Below, one piece after another: positions 1 through 11,955 of a stretch of 64,000 nucleotides of DNA (position 1 is its first letter; each line of letters begins with the position of its first letter). The notes under the pieces are model-generated. The model was not told where the DNA came from and did not search any database. It was given only the letters and a program-made list of their open reading frames with translations. Source of the stretch: Echria macrotheca (lineage: Eukaryota > Ascomycota > Sordariomycetes > Sordariales > Schizotheciaceae); contig MU839838.1 in assembly GCA_030411725.1 (NCBI GenBank), positions 496,001-560,000 of the forward strand, read 5' to 3'. Both the position numbers and the translations under genes were made by a program.

Positions 1-390
1 TGATTGTCTGTCGGCGGGGTGTGTGTTTGCTTGATGCCGTACCCTCGTTCCGGGCCCCGGCTGAAGTTTGCCCCTCCCCGTCATTGGTCCGCCATCTCTC
101 TCTCAGACTCTCTCCAATAATTGCAACGCCCGATATCCGTAATGCATAACACTGTGCAGAACGCATGCAACCCGCATATCTCGTGGCCTATGGAGCTTGA
201 CAACCATTCAACTACCTATCACGTCGAGGTAGCGTCACATAAAAAAACATCCACCAGGCCACATGCTGTTTGCGTCCATACTACTAGCAAAGAATGCCAG
301 ACTCCAATCCTCCAGATCCTAGAGGATCTCGATCCAGGCCCCCTTCCCAATTCACTCTTCTGGGGGAAATCTGCAGTTCGGGGGAGGACG

Positions 391-618
391 TCTGGACATC
401 CAAAGAGTGAAGCAGCTAGCCTTACCAAGTGGCTCGTCGTTAGGATTCGTCTCGGCGCCATCGATCTGCCGCCCGCGAGGAGTCCGCTTCCAACTCCACC
501 TAATATAGTTGGAGACGAACTCTTCGCGAGCGGCAGATCGACGAAACCGAAACAAATCCCAACAAACAAAAATCATCAACTTGGTGCAGGCGGCGGCTTC
601 TCTTTCAACATGTCCAGA
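391..618. repeat. Degenerate ~228 bp inverted repeat (palindrome)
   Basis: The two halves are imperfect reverse complements. The core arms at 461-494 and 508-541 match at 29 of 34 positions, and all five differences are transitions. Outer matches include ACCAAGT (424-430) against ACTTGGT (579-585), and TCTGGACAT (391-399) against ATGTCCAGA (610-618). Short indels separate the blocks. Such a structure could be a fold-back element or the remnant of an inverted duplication. Open frames on both strands here are by-products of the symmetry and were not called as genes. Confidence 0.7.
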
Positions 619-971
619 TGCATATGCGGCTGTCGGAAGTCCGTGGTGAGCCTGTAGCTGACGGCAGCCGGATAACGGGCGGGTATTCCCGCGGTCGATG
701 ACTGCGCCTTGGTTCGGCTTCGGTTAAAGAGCAACGGCGATGTGTCGCTGGCCCGTCGGCTCTGGCGCAGGTAATGGGCACGTGACCTGTCGGTGATGTT
801 GCCGCAGACTTCAGTCCGTCATTGCTCGACGCATGGCAGCGCGAGAGGCGCATCCCCGTCGTTGCATGACCGACAGCGTTCTGTGATGTAGCTGGAGACG
901 TCGCAGCATACCCTAATAGGTTGTTGATGTTCGACGGCGATGCTGTGTCGACTGTAACGGGAAGATGGCGC

Positions 972-2099
972 TCATTTCGGCTTTTGTCCGTAGACGGCGT
1001 GAAAGGTGTAGTACGAGTGTATCCTGGAATTCGACAGCGAGTTGCGCACCTTCGCCGCAAAGACCTCCACCTCTTCAGCTCTCCACCCCAGCCCGCGCGT
1101 GAAGGGCGCCATGGACACGCCTGCCAGTGCATCGCTGATGACGGCCCGGTTGTAGGCGCCAATCGTCTTCATCTTCTGCTGCTTGGCCCAGGTCCCGATC
1201 GGTATCTTCCAGACCTTCTCTTCCACGTTGACGAATCCCGCGTCCAGAAGTTTCTGTCCGTTCTTCTCCATGCCGAGCAGGTCGACGCCGAATCGTGACA
1301 GCCCATCGATAAGGTATCTGAGCCATTGCGAGAATCCGTAGTTTGGCGGCATGGTCCCGTCGTCGCATGACACGACAAATCGCAGTTCCTGGAGCTCAAT
1401 CCAGCCTCCGGGTTTGAGCGCACTATCCATTTTGTCAACTTCAACGTCAACTCAAGCAAGCTGCAGATAACCTACTCGTACGCCTGTTGCAAGAGCTTCG
1501 GCCAATCCTTAATCGCCATGCACATGTGTCGGGCGTGAACGTAGTCAAACTTTCCCCTCCCGTGTCCCCAGTCGGATTCGGCATCGTCAACGAGGAACCG
1601 CACATTCGGTGGAACCCATCCGGGTTGGATTGGACTGAGGTCGATGCCGATCACCTCTGCTGAGGGATATTCGTCGGCCACTGCAACGCGTCACGTCAGA
1701 ACTGTTCTCTCACCAATCCGATGGCAACCAACTGTCAATCGCCCAGATACCCGTCCCCGTCCCGATATCCAAAATCTTTTGCGGGTTGTCGAGTGGCGCA
1801 AAGTGCAGCCAGCCGTCGCACACATGCACCACCATCGCGTGCTTCATGTCCTCGCGCTCCTGCTCAATGTCGTCATTCGGGAGGAGATAGTGACCCTCGC
1901 GGAAGCGGTGGTAGCGTCTGTTATTCTCGAATACATAGTCGCGCACGCCCGCCGTGAGCGACGTCGAGGCCAGCGAGCCGCCGCGGTCCGACTCGTACCC
2001 GTCGTCGCTCGACGCAATGTCGGAGTCGGCCTCAATTGCGTTCTGCGCGACGCCGGGAACGACGGCGGTCGCTGTCGGTTCGATTACCCGAGGAGGCAT
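972..2099 (-). CDS. LaeA-like SAM-dependent methyltransferase
   Basis: Three exons on the minus strand: 1733-2099, 1476-1680 and 972-1422, giving 340 residues. The introns are 52 and 53 nt; both have GT-AG ends and the joins are in frame. After a disordered acidic N-terminus (about 60 residues) and a short aromatic stretch (NNRRYHRFREGHY), the SAM-binding motif I DIGTGTGIWAI lies at about residues 111-121, followed by the acidic-loop motif around GIDLSPIQP. The KPGGWIELQE segment in exon 3 is the usual post-motif of this family. The length and layout match fungal LaeA-like (TAM-type) methyltransferases, a large paralogous family. LaeA itself is a nuclear regulator of secondary metabolism, but most paralogues are uncharacterised, so no gene symbol is given. 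The ATG at 2099 is the first in frame and gives a normal N-terminus. Confidence 0.88.
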
Positions 2100-3808
2100 G
2101 TTTTCGGGAGCGTTTTGCGTGTCGTCCGATGTTTTTTATTATTATGTGATCATTGCTGACGTCGGATGTGCTGGCGTGATGTGTTTGGTGCGGGGGGGAA
2201 GAAAGGAAGCTTGTCGTTAATTGCGGCGGAGACGACCTCGCTGGCGAGACGGAGCGCTACCGCGGCGCAGAGAACGCTCGGTCTGCGAGTGTAACCCCCC
2301 GACCGAAGCCATGGAGGAATGGGCCATTCAGAGACGCGGAATTCCGAGCTGTGGCGCTCGGGTGGGAGTCTGCTAGTGCTGTCCGAGCCAATCATAGCAC
2401 TGATATTGGCCATTTAGCGAGCCCAGTGCGATTGTTCCGTGTCATTGTGCGCTGCTCCTGCAAAGAGACCGGATCAAGAAACTTTGCGCCGGCGCTACTC
2501 CCAACTTTCCGCATTCCAGAGGCATAGGTGCAGCTATAGCTGCAAATTCGATATCGATAACATTTGAGGGTAGTGAGATTGTCGGTTTTTGGTTGGCTGT
2601 GGAGCTATGCATCGCTACCAAAGATGTCTCGCTTGCTCGCTTCTGTCACGAGTCACAAACCGCCGAGCAACTCGGCGGGGTTGCTCCAGGGTTTTCCGCA
2701 GCGGGGCAAACCAACTCTCCAAAATTTCGGCGGGATCTGGCAAAACCCGACCGCTGGAGACAAAGGAAGCTGATTCTGCACATATCATGGTATACTTTGC
2801 CGACAGGACGGCGTAGCGGATCGCTATCGCTGAGAGCAGGGTCGAGATGGTGATCTCGAGAACGACCATACTATTTATTTGACGGGCAGAAGACACGGCA
2901 ACGCGTTCAAGTTTACACCGACAGCGACGAACCTAAGGCCAACCTCGACGATGACTGTTGATACGATAGCCGTCACAAAGACCGTCTCCAGACCCCCTGA
3001 GAAGTTTGTTGGGACAGAAACCCAGCTCCGGCGGGTTCCGCAGGAGGTCGTACGCAACCGAACACACATGTCGAACCTGTCCCAGCACGGCTGCCCACAT
3101 TCCTTCTAGAAGCCCAGCCGAAGGATACTGCAATCCTACACCGGGTCTTTCCGCAGCCTGCCTAGGTGTGTTGGTCCAGCATCGTCTCACAAGCCGACAT
3201 AACTACCGGCCCCCCAACACCAACAACAACCTTATCACTACGCCCCACTCATATTCACTACAACCTGGAAGTCAGTGTGCTCAAGAAATCCGAGCATCGA
3301 TAGGTAACCGATCCCAATCTACTCCCAACCGGTCAGGTCTAGGCTCCAAGCCATATCCCGTGTTGAGCCCATCTACAGCGCCGCACTTTCGGATATTTGC
3401 CGATTCGCCCCCCCTTTCCCGGCGTTGCCAAGCCCTTCGGCTGTGGATGAAGTATATATATCCTCTCACTCTCGAAAAGTGCCGATAGCAACTTTGCTTG
3501 TCTAACAAATAGTAGATTAGGTAGTGAGTGTGGGGTTAGTTAATCAACCGTCCCTCGCTCTATCGTGCTTATACAACATCTTTTTCCCGGTATGCTATAT
3601 TGGGGCCCGCCTCGGAAATATCTGGACAAAATGAAAGCGCAAGAAAAGTGCGAGAGCGAATCTGGGCCCCCCTATGCTATCCATGCCGTCCCGTCTGGTC
3701 AATATGTATACACACCGTCTTGCTCGCAGCAAGTAAAGTGACGCACTCAGGGGAACGAAGCTCCTACACACTCGCCGCAGCACCATCCCCCCCCATCGAC
3801 AAGACAAC
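2100..3808. other. Intergenic region, no gene seen
   Basis: This lies between the divergently transcribed methyltransferase and DUF1996 genes. Only short overlapping frames without family features are present. A TATA-like run (GTATATATAT near 3452-3461) lies about 350 bp upstream of the next gene and could be part of its promoter. Confidence 0.5.
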
Positions 3809-5306
3809 ATGGCCTGGGCCAAGGGAGTTTTGATCAGCCTCGCCGCGCTCCTGGTGCAGGATGTCGCGGCGCAGGGGATCAGCGCAAAGGGGTCGGATTT
3901 CCTCCGCTTCGGCTGCTCGCAGCTCGTCATCGAGCGGACCGACCCCATCGTCAACCCGGGCACGCTGTACACGCCGCATCTGCACCAGATCGTGGGTGGG
4001 AACTCGTTCAACATCACGGTACGTCTCCCACGAAGAAGACAGATAGGAGAGGGTTAGAGTCGTGCTGACACCAGAAAAAAGATGGACCCAATGACCATCG
4101 ACCCACCCAAGACGTCAAAGTGCACCTCCTGCCGCATGGTCGAGGACTTTAGCAACTACTGGACCGCCTCCATCTTCTTCAGGTCGCCCGAGAACGGCAC
4201 CTACCGCCGCGTCCCGCAGATGACAAACGGCCAGCTCAACGGCACCCTGATGCCGCAAGAAGGTGTGTTAGGCCGGCCAGCCATCAGAGCTAATCCTCCC
4301 CTTCTACAAAGCAAGCATGCTTACTCCGGTCTTTCAGGTGGTATCACAGTTTACTACATGCGTCCTTTTAGCGGCACGAACAAGAAGACGACCGTCTTCA
4401 AGCCCGTTCGTATCCCCCTCCTTCACCAGCACCCCATTTTCTAATCTCATATAAAGGGCTTCCGCATGATAGCAGGCGACCCCTCCCTACGCACCAAACC
4501 CTCCGGGCCGATGATGAACTGCCACCGCTGCCTCTCCAAATCAGAACGCACCTCAGGCGGCAGCGGCGCGCCCTGCGCACCCACCGACACCGCCGAGTTC
4601 CCCAAGAAGCCGTGTCCCGGCGGGATTCGTGTCACGGTAATCTTCCCGTCCTGCTGGGACGGCAAGAACGTCGACTCGCCCGACCACCGCAGCCACGTCG
4701 CCTACGCGCCGGGGAGCTCCAACCTCGCGAGCGACAAGTGTCCTGCCACCCATCCCGTGCGGATCCCGCAGGTCATGTACGAGGTCATGTATGATACCTC
4801 GGAATTTGCGAATCCCGAGTATTACAAGGATGGGAAGCAGCCTTTGGTGTATAGCTTTGGTGATACGTGAGTCTTTTTTTTTTTTTTTTTTTTGGTTTTT
4901 TTTGTTTGTTTTAGGGTTTTTTCCCCCCCTTACCTACCTACACACTGAGTGTGGGATGAGAGGTGTGGAGAGTTAATGCTAATAACGGAGGAAATAGTGT
5001 CGGATACGGTGCCCACGGTGATTACCTCTTCGGCTGGACCGACGGCGCGCTGCAGCGGGCCATGGACGCGCTCGGGACCAACTGCTTCAGCGAGAGTTGC
5101 CCCGTGCTCAAGCTGCAGTCTCCTGCTGACGCTATTGCGTGCACCAAGCCGCAGCAGGCCAAGGAGGAGGTCAGCTCTGACGTTTGTAAGTTTTTTTTTC
5201 TTTTCCGCGGTGTACTGAGCGAGGAAGAAGCACGTGTGAGAATGGGTGCTGACGTGTGCCGACAACAGGGCTCAAGGAGATTCCCGGCTCGCCGATGATG
5301 CGGTAG
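3809..5306 (+). CDS. Secreted DUF1996 domain protein
   Basis: Six exons: 3809-4018, 4082-4262, 4338-4405, 4457-4866, 4998-5185 and 5269-5306, giving 364 residues. The N-terminus is a clear signal peptide (about 21 residues ending DVAAQ). The mature part shows the DUF1996 hallmarks: FGCSQLVIERTDPIVNPG, a TPHLHQIVGGNSF histidine segment, KCTSC followed by SNYWTA, GITVYYM, GFRMIAGDP, CWDGKN with a nearby SHVAY, and GYGAHGDYLFGW near the end. The even spread of cysteines suggests a disulfide-bonded extracellular protein. DUF1996 proteins are widespread secreted fungal proteins, often beside WSC domains; no WSC is present here, and the biochemical role is not established. Intron 4 contains a long T run. 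The acceptor of exon 2 is AAAAG, with a competing CAG seven bases upstream that would break the frame. Confidence 0.92.
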
Positions 5307-6095
5307 ACTTATTTACCGGGGACTCGGTGCTTGTAGGGGTAGGGGCGTTGAATGTGTCAGACGACATTATAGGTAGGCCCATATAGGTGAATTCTATATC
5401 GTCAAAAATATCATGTCAAGTCTGCTGTTGAAGAACCGGCGTGAAGGTGTTGTTCACCCCGCTTGATATGCACCGATATGCTGCTCAGGGGTGAGACTTT
5501 AAACAAGAACAAAATCCAGGGGGTGTCAGCGCCGATAAACCTCCGGTAGACTCGTCTGGTATTATTAATGCCTCCCACGGCTTCTCCTCTCCTTTTCGAC
5601 TTCGTAGCTAACGTATTGCTCTCAAAACCACTTGGCCACGTCCGGCCACTAGCCGGATACCCAGTGCCAACAGCCCGCATCTCATCAAACGACGCGGATC
5701 GTGTATTCATCATCTTGCGAACTGTTTCCGAACGCATCTAGCGTGGTGTTCAGGTGGCAGATAATATCTTGACTGGAAAACGCAGTGGAGAGTGTGGGAT
5801 AAGGAGGCATGTCATTGAATGAAGAAAAGGAATTGGATGGCCTGCTGCCTCCGCTAAACCTTGTTCTCCAAGAAGTCGTCCTACAGGCGCACGTTTCAAT
5901 CCTTCGTACTCAATTTTGTCCAAGGACATTATGATACAGTACGATATAAACCCCCAGATCTCGAGTTTGCTTTTGCCATCCTGAATATTAGAGAACTAAC
6001 TTTTGCTCTTCCAATCTTTTGTACCCAGCATGATGTTTACAAGTTGGTGCTGGGTGCTTTGTCCCGAGAGGACATGCTTCCCTTGCGGCCAGCAA
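5307..6095. other. Intergenic region, no gene seen
   Basis: This is the space between two convergent genes. No frame shows domain features or a consistent splice model. Confidence 0.5.
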
Positions 6096-7334
6096 CTAAG
6101 CCTTGGCCGCATCCAGCATCTCATATACGGCCTTGACCTCAGGCGCCTTGGCCTCAAACTCGCGTCTCACCTCGTCCCAGACGCGCTTCTGCGCCTCCTT
6201 GCCGCTCTTGCGTTCCATGAAAGGCGGGTATCTAACACCATCAGTCCTGCGTCCTACACTCGTCTTCGTTCGCGTCAACCGGGATAACTTACGGGACAGA
6301 ATCAAAGTCGTGCAAAATCTTTCCGTTGGCCGCCGCTGGAGCCGACGCACCGTTCACCAGCGCCGTCGCACCATAATCCGGATCGCGCGCCGAGAACTGC
6401 ATGATCAGCCGGGGAATCAGCTGCTCCTGGTTCGGGTTCGTGAGCGGCGTCCAGGCCGAGCCGGGATCGGCGCTGGTGATGGTGACCTTGTGCAGCTTGG
6501 CCGAGGCGGCGACGCGGGCGGCGAGCTCACGCGCAAAGTAGAGCAGCAGCCCCTTGGAACGGCCGTACTGGTGCGCCTGCTGCATGCCGTCCTTGCTGGT
6601 GCTCATTCGGCGGAGATACGACGCGTCCTTGCCGCGGGGAAGGCCCATGGTGAAGGAGGACGGGTAGATGCCAAAGGACGTGACGAAGGTGAGCACGGGC
6701 GGATTAGGGTTGCCCGGGGACGCCTTGAGCGAGGGCAGCAGGAGAAGGGCGATCAGGGCGGTGGAGAGGAAGTTGACTTGGAGGGCTGCCGTACGCGTTA
6801 GTATTACCTCGAGGTGAATACAGGACAACACTTACAAGTCTCCCATCCCTCGGGTGACTCGCGCCGGTTGAAGGCCAGGATTCCAGCGGTGAGCAACACG
6901 TGGTCGAGTGTCTTGAGGTTCTCGCGAACCAGTTGGGAGAGCTTAACGCAGCCGGCGAACGACATCATATCGATCTGCCAGACCAGGATCCTGCTCGGCC
7001 TCTTCTTGCCGGCCGCGTCGAGCTCGGCGTGGATCTCATCGCGGACGGCGGCGCAGTCGCGCACGTCGACCAGGACCAGCGTGTCGACGCCGTGGCGCGC
7101 GAACAGCTTAGCGGCGCGTGAGCCGTACGCGCCATTGGCACCGGTGATGAGGGCGGTGCGGCCGGCGTACGAGGACGTGGTGATAGTTGGCCGTCCGTCG
7201 CGCTGGGCGCGGATCAACCAATATGGGAAAAACTCGTTCAGAACCCACGGGATTCCGACAAATGCCAAGGTCCCGATGAGCCCTACGATGCCGGCCAGCA
7301 CCAACGGCTGGCTTAAGATGTCGGCAGCTGCCAT
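6096..7334 (-). CDS. Membrane-anchored short-chain dehydrogenase/reductase
   Basis: Three exons: 6836-7334, 6293-6785 and 6096-6231, giving 375 residues. The introns are 50 and 61 nt with good donors (GTAAGT type). An N-terminal hydrophobic helix (about residues 8-30) precedes a Rossmann fold with the cofactor motif TGANGAYG, an acidic residue in VLVDVRD that suggests the NAD(H) class, LLTAGI in place of the usual NNAG, a TSFG serine segment, and the catalytic YGRSK pair (YxxxK). The layout resembles fungal retinol-dehydrogenase-like SDRs tethered to ER or lipid droplets. The substrate cannot be told. An open frame continues 30 codons upstream, but the ATG at 7334 places the anchor helix directly at the N-terminus and was preferred. 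Confidence 0.88.
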
Positions 7335-8355
7335 TGTGTATGTTCCTGCCTCGTTGATAAGGCTCAATGGTTTTGTTGAGAGGTGGTTGAGGAGGGGCTG
7401 GTTACTGTTGCCGGTTCGTGACACTGCAAGGTTTGTCGCTGACTTGGTCTGTGCGGCCGTGGTCCACTTTAGGAGATGAGCATCGGCTCATTGCCGGAGC
7501 GGTGGGGCGCATCGGACACTAATATCGCGGGTTTCCCGGCCCCTGTTCGTAGGAAGATTCAGGAGAACCATATTTCCAAAAGATGGGTGTATCGTTACAT
7601 ATCTTATCGTTCTGACGAACTGATGGGGCCATTATGAGGATAATCCTTGTGTTCAGAAACCTCCTTGTACACATGCACAGACCTCCAGGAACTAAGGTGA
7701 CAGTTACATGATGCATGTGGCTTGAACGTAAAGAAACATCTTAACTTGGCACAAAAAGGGCGAACTCAACCGTATATGGTTATGTGGCTCGTGCCACCAA
7801 CAAAAACTGAACCTGTAAAGCCATACCTTGATAAGATAGGTACCTAGGTACGGTTGAAGTTGCTTTACCACCCCCGTGTGGCGAGACAACACCAGTCACG
7901 GGCGGGAAAGAGCAAACGCGACAATGATAAGCCATGACTGGTGGTGTAATCCTGAATCAGATGAAACCCGTGGGAACTATGAGTAAATCGGGCTCTTGCA
8001 TCACTGTCAGTATTCTAACTGCTTTCCTGCCAGCCGCCGGAGGTCGACCTCGCCTGGTCATCTAATGGCTGCCCAGTTAGCTGTTTGAACTAACTGTTTG
8101 ATAGAGGTTTGTTAAGTCCATCATGATCAAACGCGCCTCCTTGTTAGATGATGACGGATGGGATAAATGACAAAAGGTTCTGACTACCTAACTACCGATA
8201 CTGCAAAGAGCTACGAGTTTCTCGCTGGCGACGAAAGATAAAAGGATCTCATCCGACTTAAAGGGACCATCTTGAAGATCATAGGTAGTTAGTTGCTCTT
8301 CCGACTCTGAAACAAACAAATCCAATCCTCATCTCATCCTCAGGTCACATCCAAA
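7335..8355. other. Intergenic region with TACCTAGGTA palindrome
   Basis: This lies between divergent genes. It holds the 10-bp palindrome TACCTAGGTA at 7841-7850, a motif that recurs in several gaps of this window. No coding frame is supported. Confidence 0.5.
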
Positions 8356-8806
8356 ATGCCACAATCTATGCTCCCGCCGCCCGTGCCCGAGGCGCCCTTG
8401 GCTTTCATACTGACCAGCAGCAGACGCGCGACGACCAATCACGCTGTCGGTTACTGGGAGTTTGAGAATGGCATAGTGTCAACTGGCGACGCGCAGCTCC
8501 ATGTCGGCTACTACACCCAGATCAAATGCGTTCAAGGTATGATGGCTGGTGAGGAGGCTACCATCAACCTGGTAGGATGCCCGCACGGCTCGAAATTGGT
8601 GCTCGACAAGCGCTAATTACATCTAGACTGTATTATTCTTCCACAACGACTATAACCCCGCCCCGAATATCACCATGGCCGGGACACATAACTTGCACAA
8701 TGGGGAACAGACCGGCAGTGTAAGCGCGGCGTCGCCTGAGTACATTGAGTACATCGGTCGGGTATTCTACCGCAACGGATCAACCGGCCTTCTTAGAATT
8801 GAATGA
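8356..8806 (+). CDS. Small hypothetical protein, 131 aa
   Basis: Two exons, 8356-8571 and 8627-8806, joined by a 55-nt GT-AG intron whose removal bypasses an in-frame stop at the end of the unspliced frame. No recognised family. The protein has no clear signal peptide or membrane helix. It alternates short hydrophobic and polar strands (VGYWEFENGIV, LHVGYYTQIKC, INLTVLFFHNDYN, YIEYIGRVFYRNG), which suggests a small all-beta fold. It lies tail-to-tail with the membrane protein gene that ends at 8975. The splice model is consistent, but the only support is frame continuity and coding appearance. Confidence 0.6.
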
Positions 8807-8974
8807 TATCTCTTGTGTGCATGCGGTGTTCGAACATTAGCAACCAAGCTGTTTGGACGAGGTTCTCGTGTGAAAGGGGATGTGTATTGTCGAGCAGCCA
8901 CTGGTTAAAGGTGGAACGAGGGCTCTCGCAGTGAAATCTACTCATGTAGTTCTAGAATTGTCTAAATCAGATAA

Positions 8975-10429
8975 CTACCCAATGTGAGGGATATTGGCCA
9001 CCCATGTCGAGATGTATGTCGAAGGGGGGAGGTAGTACGTTGATCGGAATGCTTCGACGAGGAGATAGACCCTGGCAGCAGGAAATACCACGAGGCCAAT
9101 GATTCCCACGCACAAGTCCGCCACCACCGAAACCTGCTTTCTCCAGCCGTGGGAATCCTCCCAGGCGTCCGAAACGAAATTTATGCTCCCAGCCATGAGA
9201 GGAAGCGCTGTAACCCCCAGACCGGAGACCCGCCAGAGCAACAGCTCCACCTGGGTTGGAAAATGCAAGTTCCATGCGATGAGGTGGATCGCTCCAAAGA
9301 CGGTCAGTCCTGCTAGAAACCCATAGCCGGCACTTAGTTGCAGCTTTCTGTGCAACCTGGGCGACCCGGAAAAATCTGCGACCATGGGGCTCGACATCGC
9401 GTACGTTCTGATACCAAATGGTGTGGTTACGAGCTCGGTAGGCCTCATAGCCATAAAGATCTTGAACTCATCATAATCCGGACTTCTGGTAGCACGGATC
9501 GTCGTGGGTGTCTGAATGTCCTTCGGTTGGAAGACCAGGTGTGAGTAGGTTATGAAGGAGCAGACGGCAAAAGCTAGAGCAGCGATTTCGATCTGCGACG
9601 ACTCTCGACCTGTGGCGGCCCGTATGGCGAGCTGGATACACAGCCAAATCACCTGCACCAAGGCTAACAGTTTGACCAACATGTCGCCTTTGCTCTTATC
9701 CCTGATTTGGGCCTCAGATATATCCGGAAGTGCGGCGATGATGCCATATTGGCGAGCCTTCAGCAGCTGCGCGCTGGTAAGGGTCCATGCGTCTCCCATC
9801 AGGAACCTGGAGGCGCCCGCGAAGTGGACGAACGTCCTCGACCATCTTCGTGCAAGTTCATAGTGATCCTTGTGTGGGTTCCAGTCGAACGGGCCGAGAT
9901 GCGGATAGCCTTCAGTGTGGCGATTTGCGAATTCCCTGAACCCCTTGCTGGTGTCATCTTGGCCAACAACGTCACCCATATCGAGTGGGCTCGGCTCGAA
10001 TTTGAGGACGAAACCGCCCATATCAGCGTAGAGGGAGTGGGTGAGGGTCCATTCAGCCTCGCTCTCGTGTTTCTCGCTGCGCTGGAATTCTAGGATCCTC
10101 GAAGTTGACAACCGCGCGCTCCAGTATTTTCCGATAGCCAAGCCGAGGGGGTATTCAGGGACGAGCATGACGAAGATCATCCACAGAGCCTTTCGACGAA
10201 AAGGGTACCAAGCTTGGAAGAAAGCCCGCCTACAGCTTTCCCAGGAAGACTTCGGGGGGGGGAGGGGTCGGAGCTGAGGTGGGACATTCAGGTGGAGGAT
10301 CGACCAGGTGCAGAGGAAGATAATGATCAAGGAACTCCAGACGATAGACATGGTCGATCGCACGTTTGGATCCTGAACAAAGACGCCGTCCTCGCTTGGG
10401 AGGGTGCATTCTGGCGAAAAGCTTCTCAT
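8975..10429 (-). CDS. Polytopic membrane protein of unknown function
   Basis: A single exon of 484 residues. Near the N-terminus FSPECTLPSEDG leads into NVRSTMSIVW and a transmembrane helix (SSLIIIFLCTWSILHLNVP). This is the start typical of a large, expanded family of uncharacterised fungal integral membrane proteins. Further hydrophobic segments follow: one near WMIFVMLVPEYPLGLAIG, one in the middle (KLLALVQVIWLCIQLAIRAA), and several in the C-terminal third (SAGYGFLAGLTVFGAIHLIAW, VVADLCVGIIGLVVFPAARVYLLVEAF). The frame stays open upstream to 10501 but has no ATG there. The ATG at 10429 was chosen; family members often carry a signal peptide, so a short upstream exon may be missing. Confidence 0.8.
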   Translation of the reverse strand: MRSFSPECTLPSEDGVFVQDPNVRSTMSIVWSSLIIIFLCTWSILHLNVPPQLRPLPPPKSSWESCRRAFFQAWYPFRRKALWMIFVMLVPEYPLGLAIGKYWSARLSTSRILEFQRSEKHESEAEWTLTHSLYADMGGFVLKFEPSPLDMGDVVGQDDTSKGFREFANRHTEGYPHLGPFDWNPHKDHYELARRWSRTFVHFAGASRFLMGDAWTLTSAQLLKARQYGIIAALPDISEAQIRDKSKGDMLVKLLALVQVIWLCIQLAIRAATGRESSQIEIAALAFAVCSFITYSHLVFQPKDIQTPTTIRATRSPDYDEFKIFMAMRPTELVTTPFGIRTYAMSSPMVADFSGSPRLHRKLQLSAGYGFLAGLTVFGAIHLIAWNLHFPTQVELLLWRVSGLGVTALPLMAGSINFVSDAWEDSHGWRKQVSVVADLCVGIIGLVVFPAARVYLLVEAFRSTYYLPPSTYISTWVANIPHIG

Positions 10430-11955
10430 CTTGGCGATGTTCCCTTGGTTTCGATTGATGATGCTGAAGATGACGAGTAGGTTGGTACGGAGGAAATCCA
10501 ATTCTCAGCCAGAGCCTGACGAGCAACCAGAGCCCGATGTGCCAAGACTACTACACGTGTGTGCATCGCCCCGACCAATGGGCACAGCCACACTCATTAG
10601 CTCTTCATCGACCTTCCTGCCGGCGGCTTTTGGGTACGCAGTGGTGCGGCCGATCCATCAGTTGCCAATGGCAGATGGCGGAGAACGCCACCATGCACTT
10701 CCGCCCCTAATCCGGACCCGGACCGGCGCGTGCTGGGAGAGAGGGCGGCAAGCCTTCCTGTCGATATGCAGGCAGGCTCCATCAGTTTACCTAAGAGTAT
10801 GAATCGGAAGGTAGGTTGTAGATGTCACAGCAATTGAAAGGATACTAACCATTTCGGAAATACTGTTCGGTTTCCATGGATCTCAGATGGAGCAAACCCA
10901 ATCTCTGAAAGGTGACTTTTTCGCTTTGTATGCCAGAGACAGTACCGCATTCCCCTCAGTGATCGAGGAGCCATCTGTTCCAAGATGTGTTCGAGCTCGG
11001 GGAGACGTGTTGTTCTTCGGATGCTCTCCTCTGAGTCAGTAGATACCAAAGTGTGCATTTGCAGAATAACCTAATGTACGGTGGTTATCGCTGAGGATAT
11101 GAAAGACGAAATGTCGAAACTGAGCAAATAAGAGGGTAGGATGAAATCGTCAAACAGGATGACATCTGGAGAACAGAAATGTTGCATCAGCCAAGTCGGG
11201 TATGTGGGATGCATCTGGGTTGCACCTTCCCTCACTCAACAGAACTTGCCTTTCAGCGGTTACAGCAAACAAATTTTGCGTGTCGTCTATGACACACTGC
11301 AAACTTCAAAGTTGTGGAGAACACAACCTGCAAGGTATTGACCGGGAGCCCATCTCCATCAAGTAGGTACGGCAATATCCCGCATTCTCTCCACCATATG
11401 TACTACGCCTTCGTATCCAGGTCTGCATATCCTGCAGATCTACCAACGATCCCAACCCCAGTCAGATCTGGTATCTATCCGCTCGAATCTCATCTGGCCC
11501 AAGTCCCCGGCCAATGGAGGTCTGGTCTCGTTTGGACATTCGATCGCCTATACGTTTGTTGCGCCGGCTATATGGACGATCGGGCCTCTAAAGACGCATC
11601 CAAGAATTGTCGGGTCTCCCACCTCCCCGTTTAGCCAGAACCAAGCATTCCTGGTAACTATCCGGGCGCGCGAGCCGTGCCACTCTTGTGGCGCGCTTAT
11701 AGGACCAACCTGTATCCGCTGGCTGTTTTGCGGAGAGAGACGTCTTGTCGCGAGCCATACACTGTAGCGTTGGAACGTGGATCCTTGTATTGGCAGACGG
11801 GGAGACCAAAAAAGCTGACGCAAGCTAGGGAGTGTAGAGGTATATTAGGTGGCGGACAACAGCCAAGATGGAGGAGATGCTCTCTTCTCGCGCCAAGCTC
11901 GTTCCTGGAAATACGTGCACGCATCTCAGGTACATACCTAGCTACCTAAGCAGAT
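10430..11955. other. Intergenic region, no gene seen
   Basis: About 1.5 kb between divergent genes. Short frames on both strands lack family features. CTACCTAAG/CCTAGCTACC motifs occur just upstream of the next start codon (11930-11950). Confidence 0.45.

Noticed and set aside
121..657. 178-codon plus-strand frame at the window start
   Set aside because: It overlaps the 391-618 palindrome, has no domain features, and its opposite strand is equally open because of the symmetry.
10430..10501. 24-codon upstream extension of the polytopic membrane protein
   Set aside because: The extended frame begins without ATG; the ATG at 10429 fits better.
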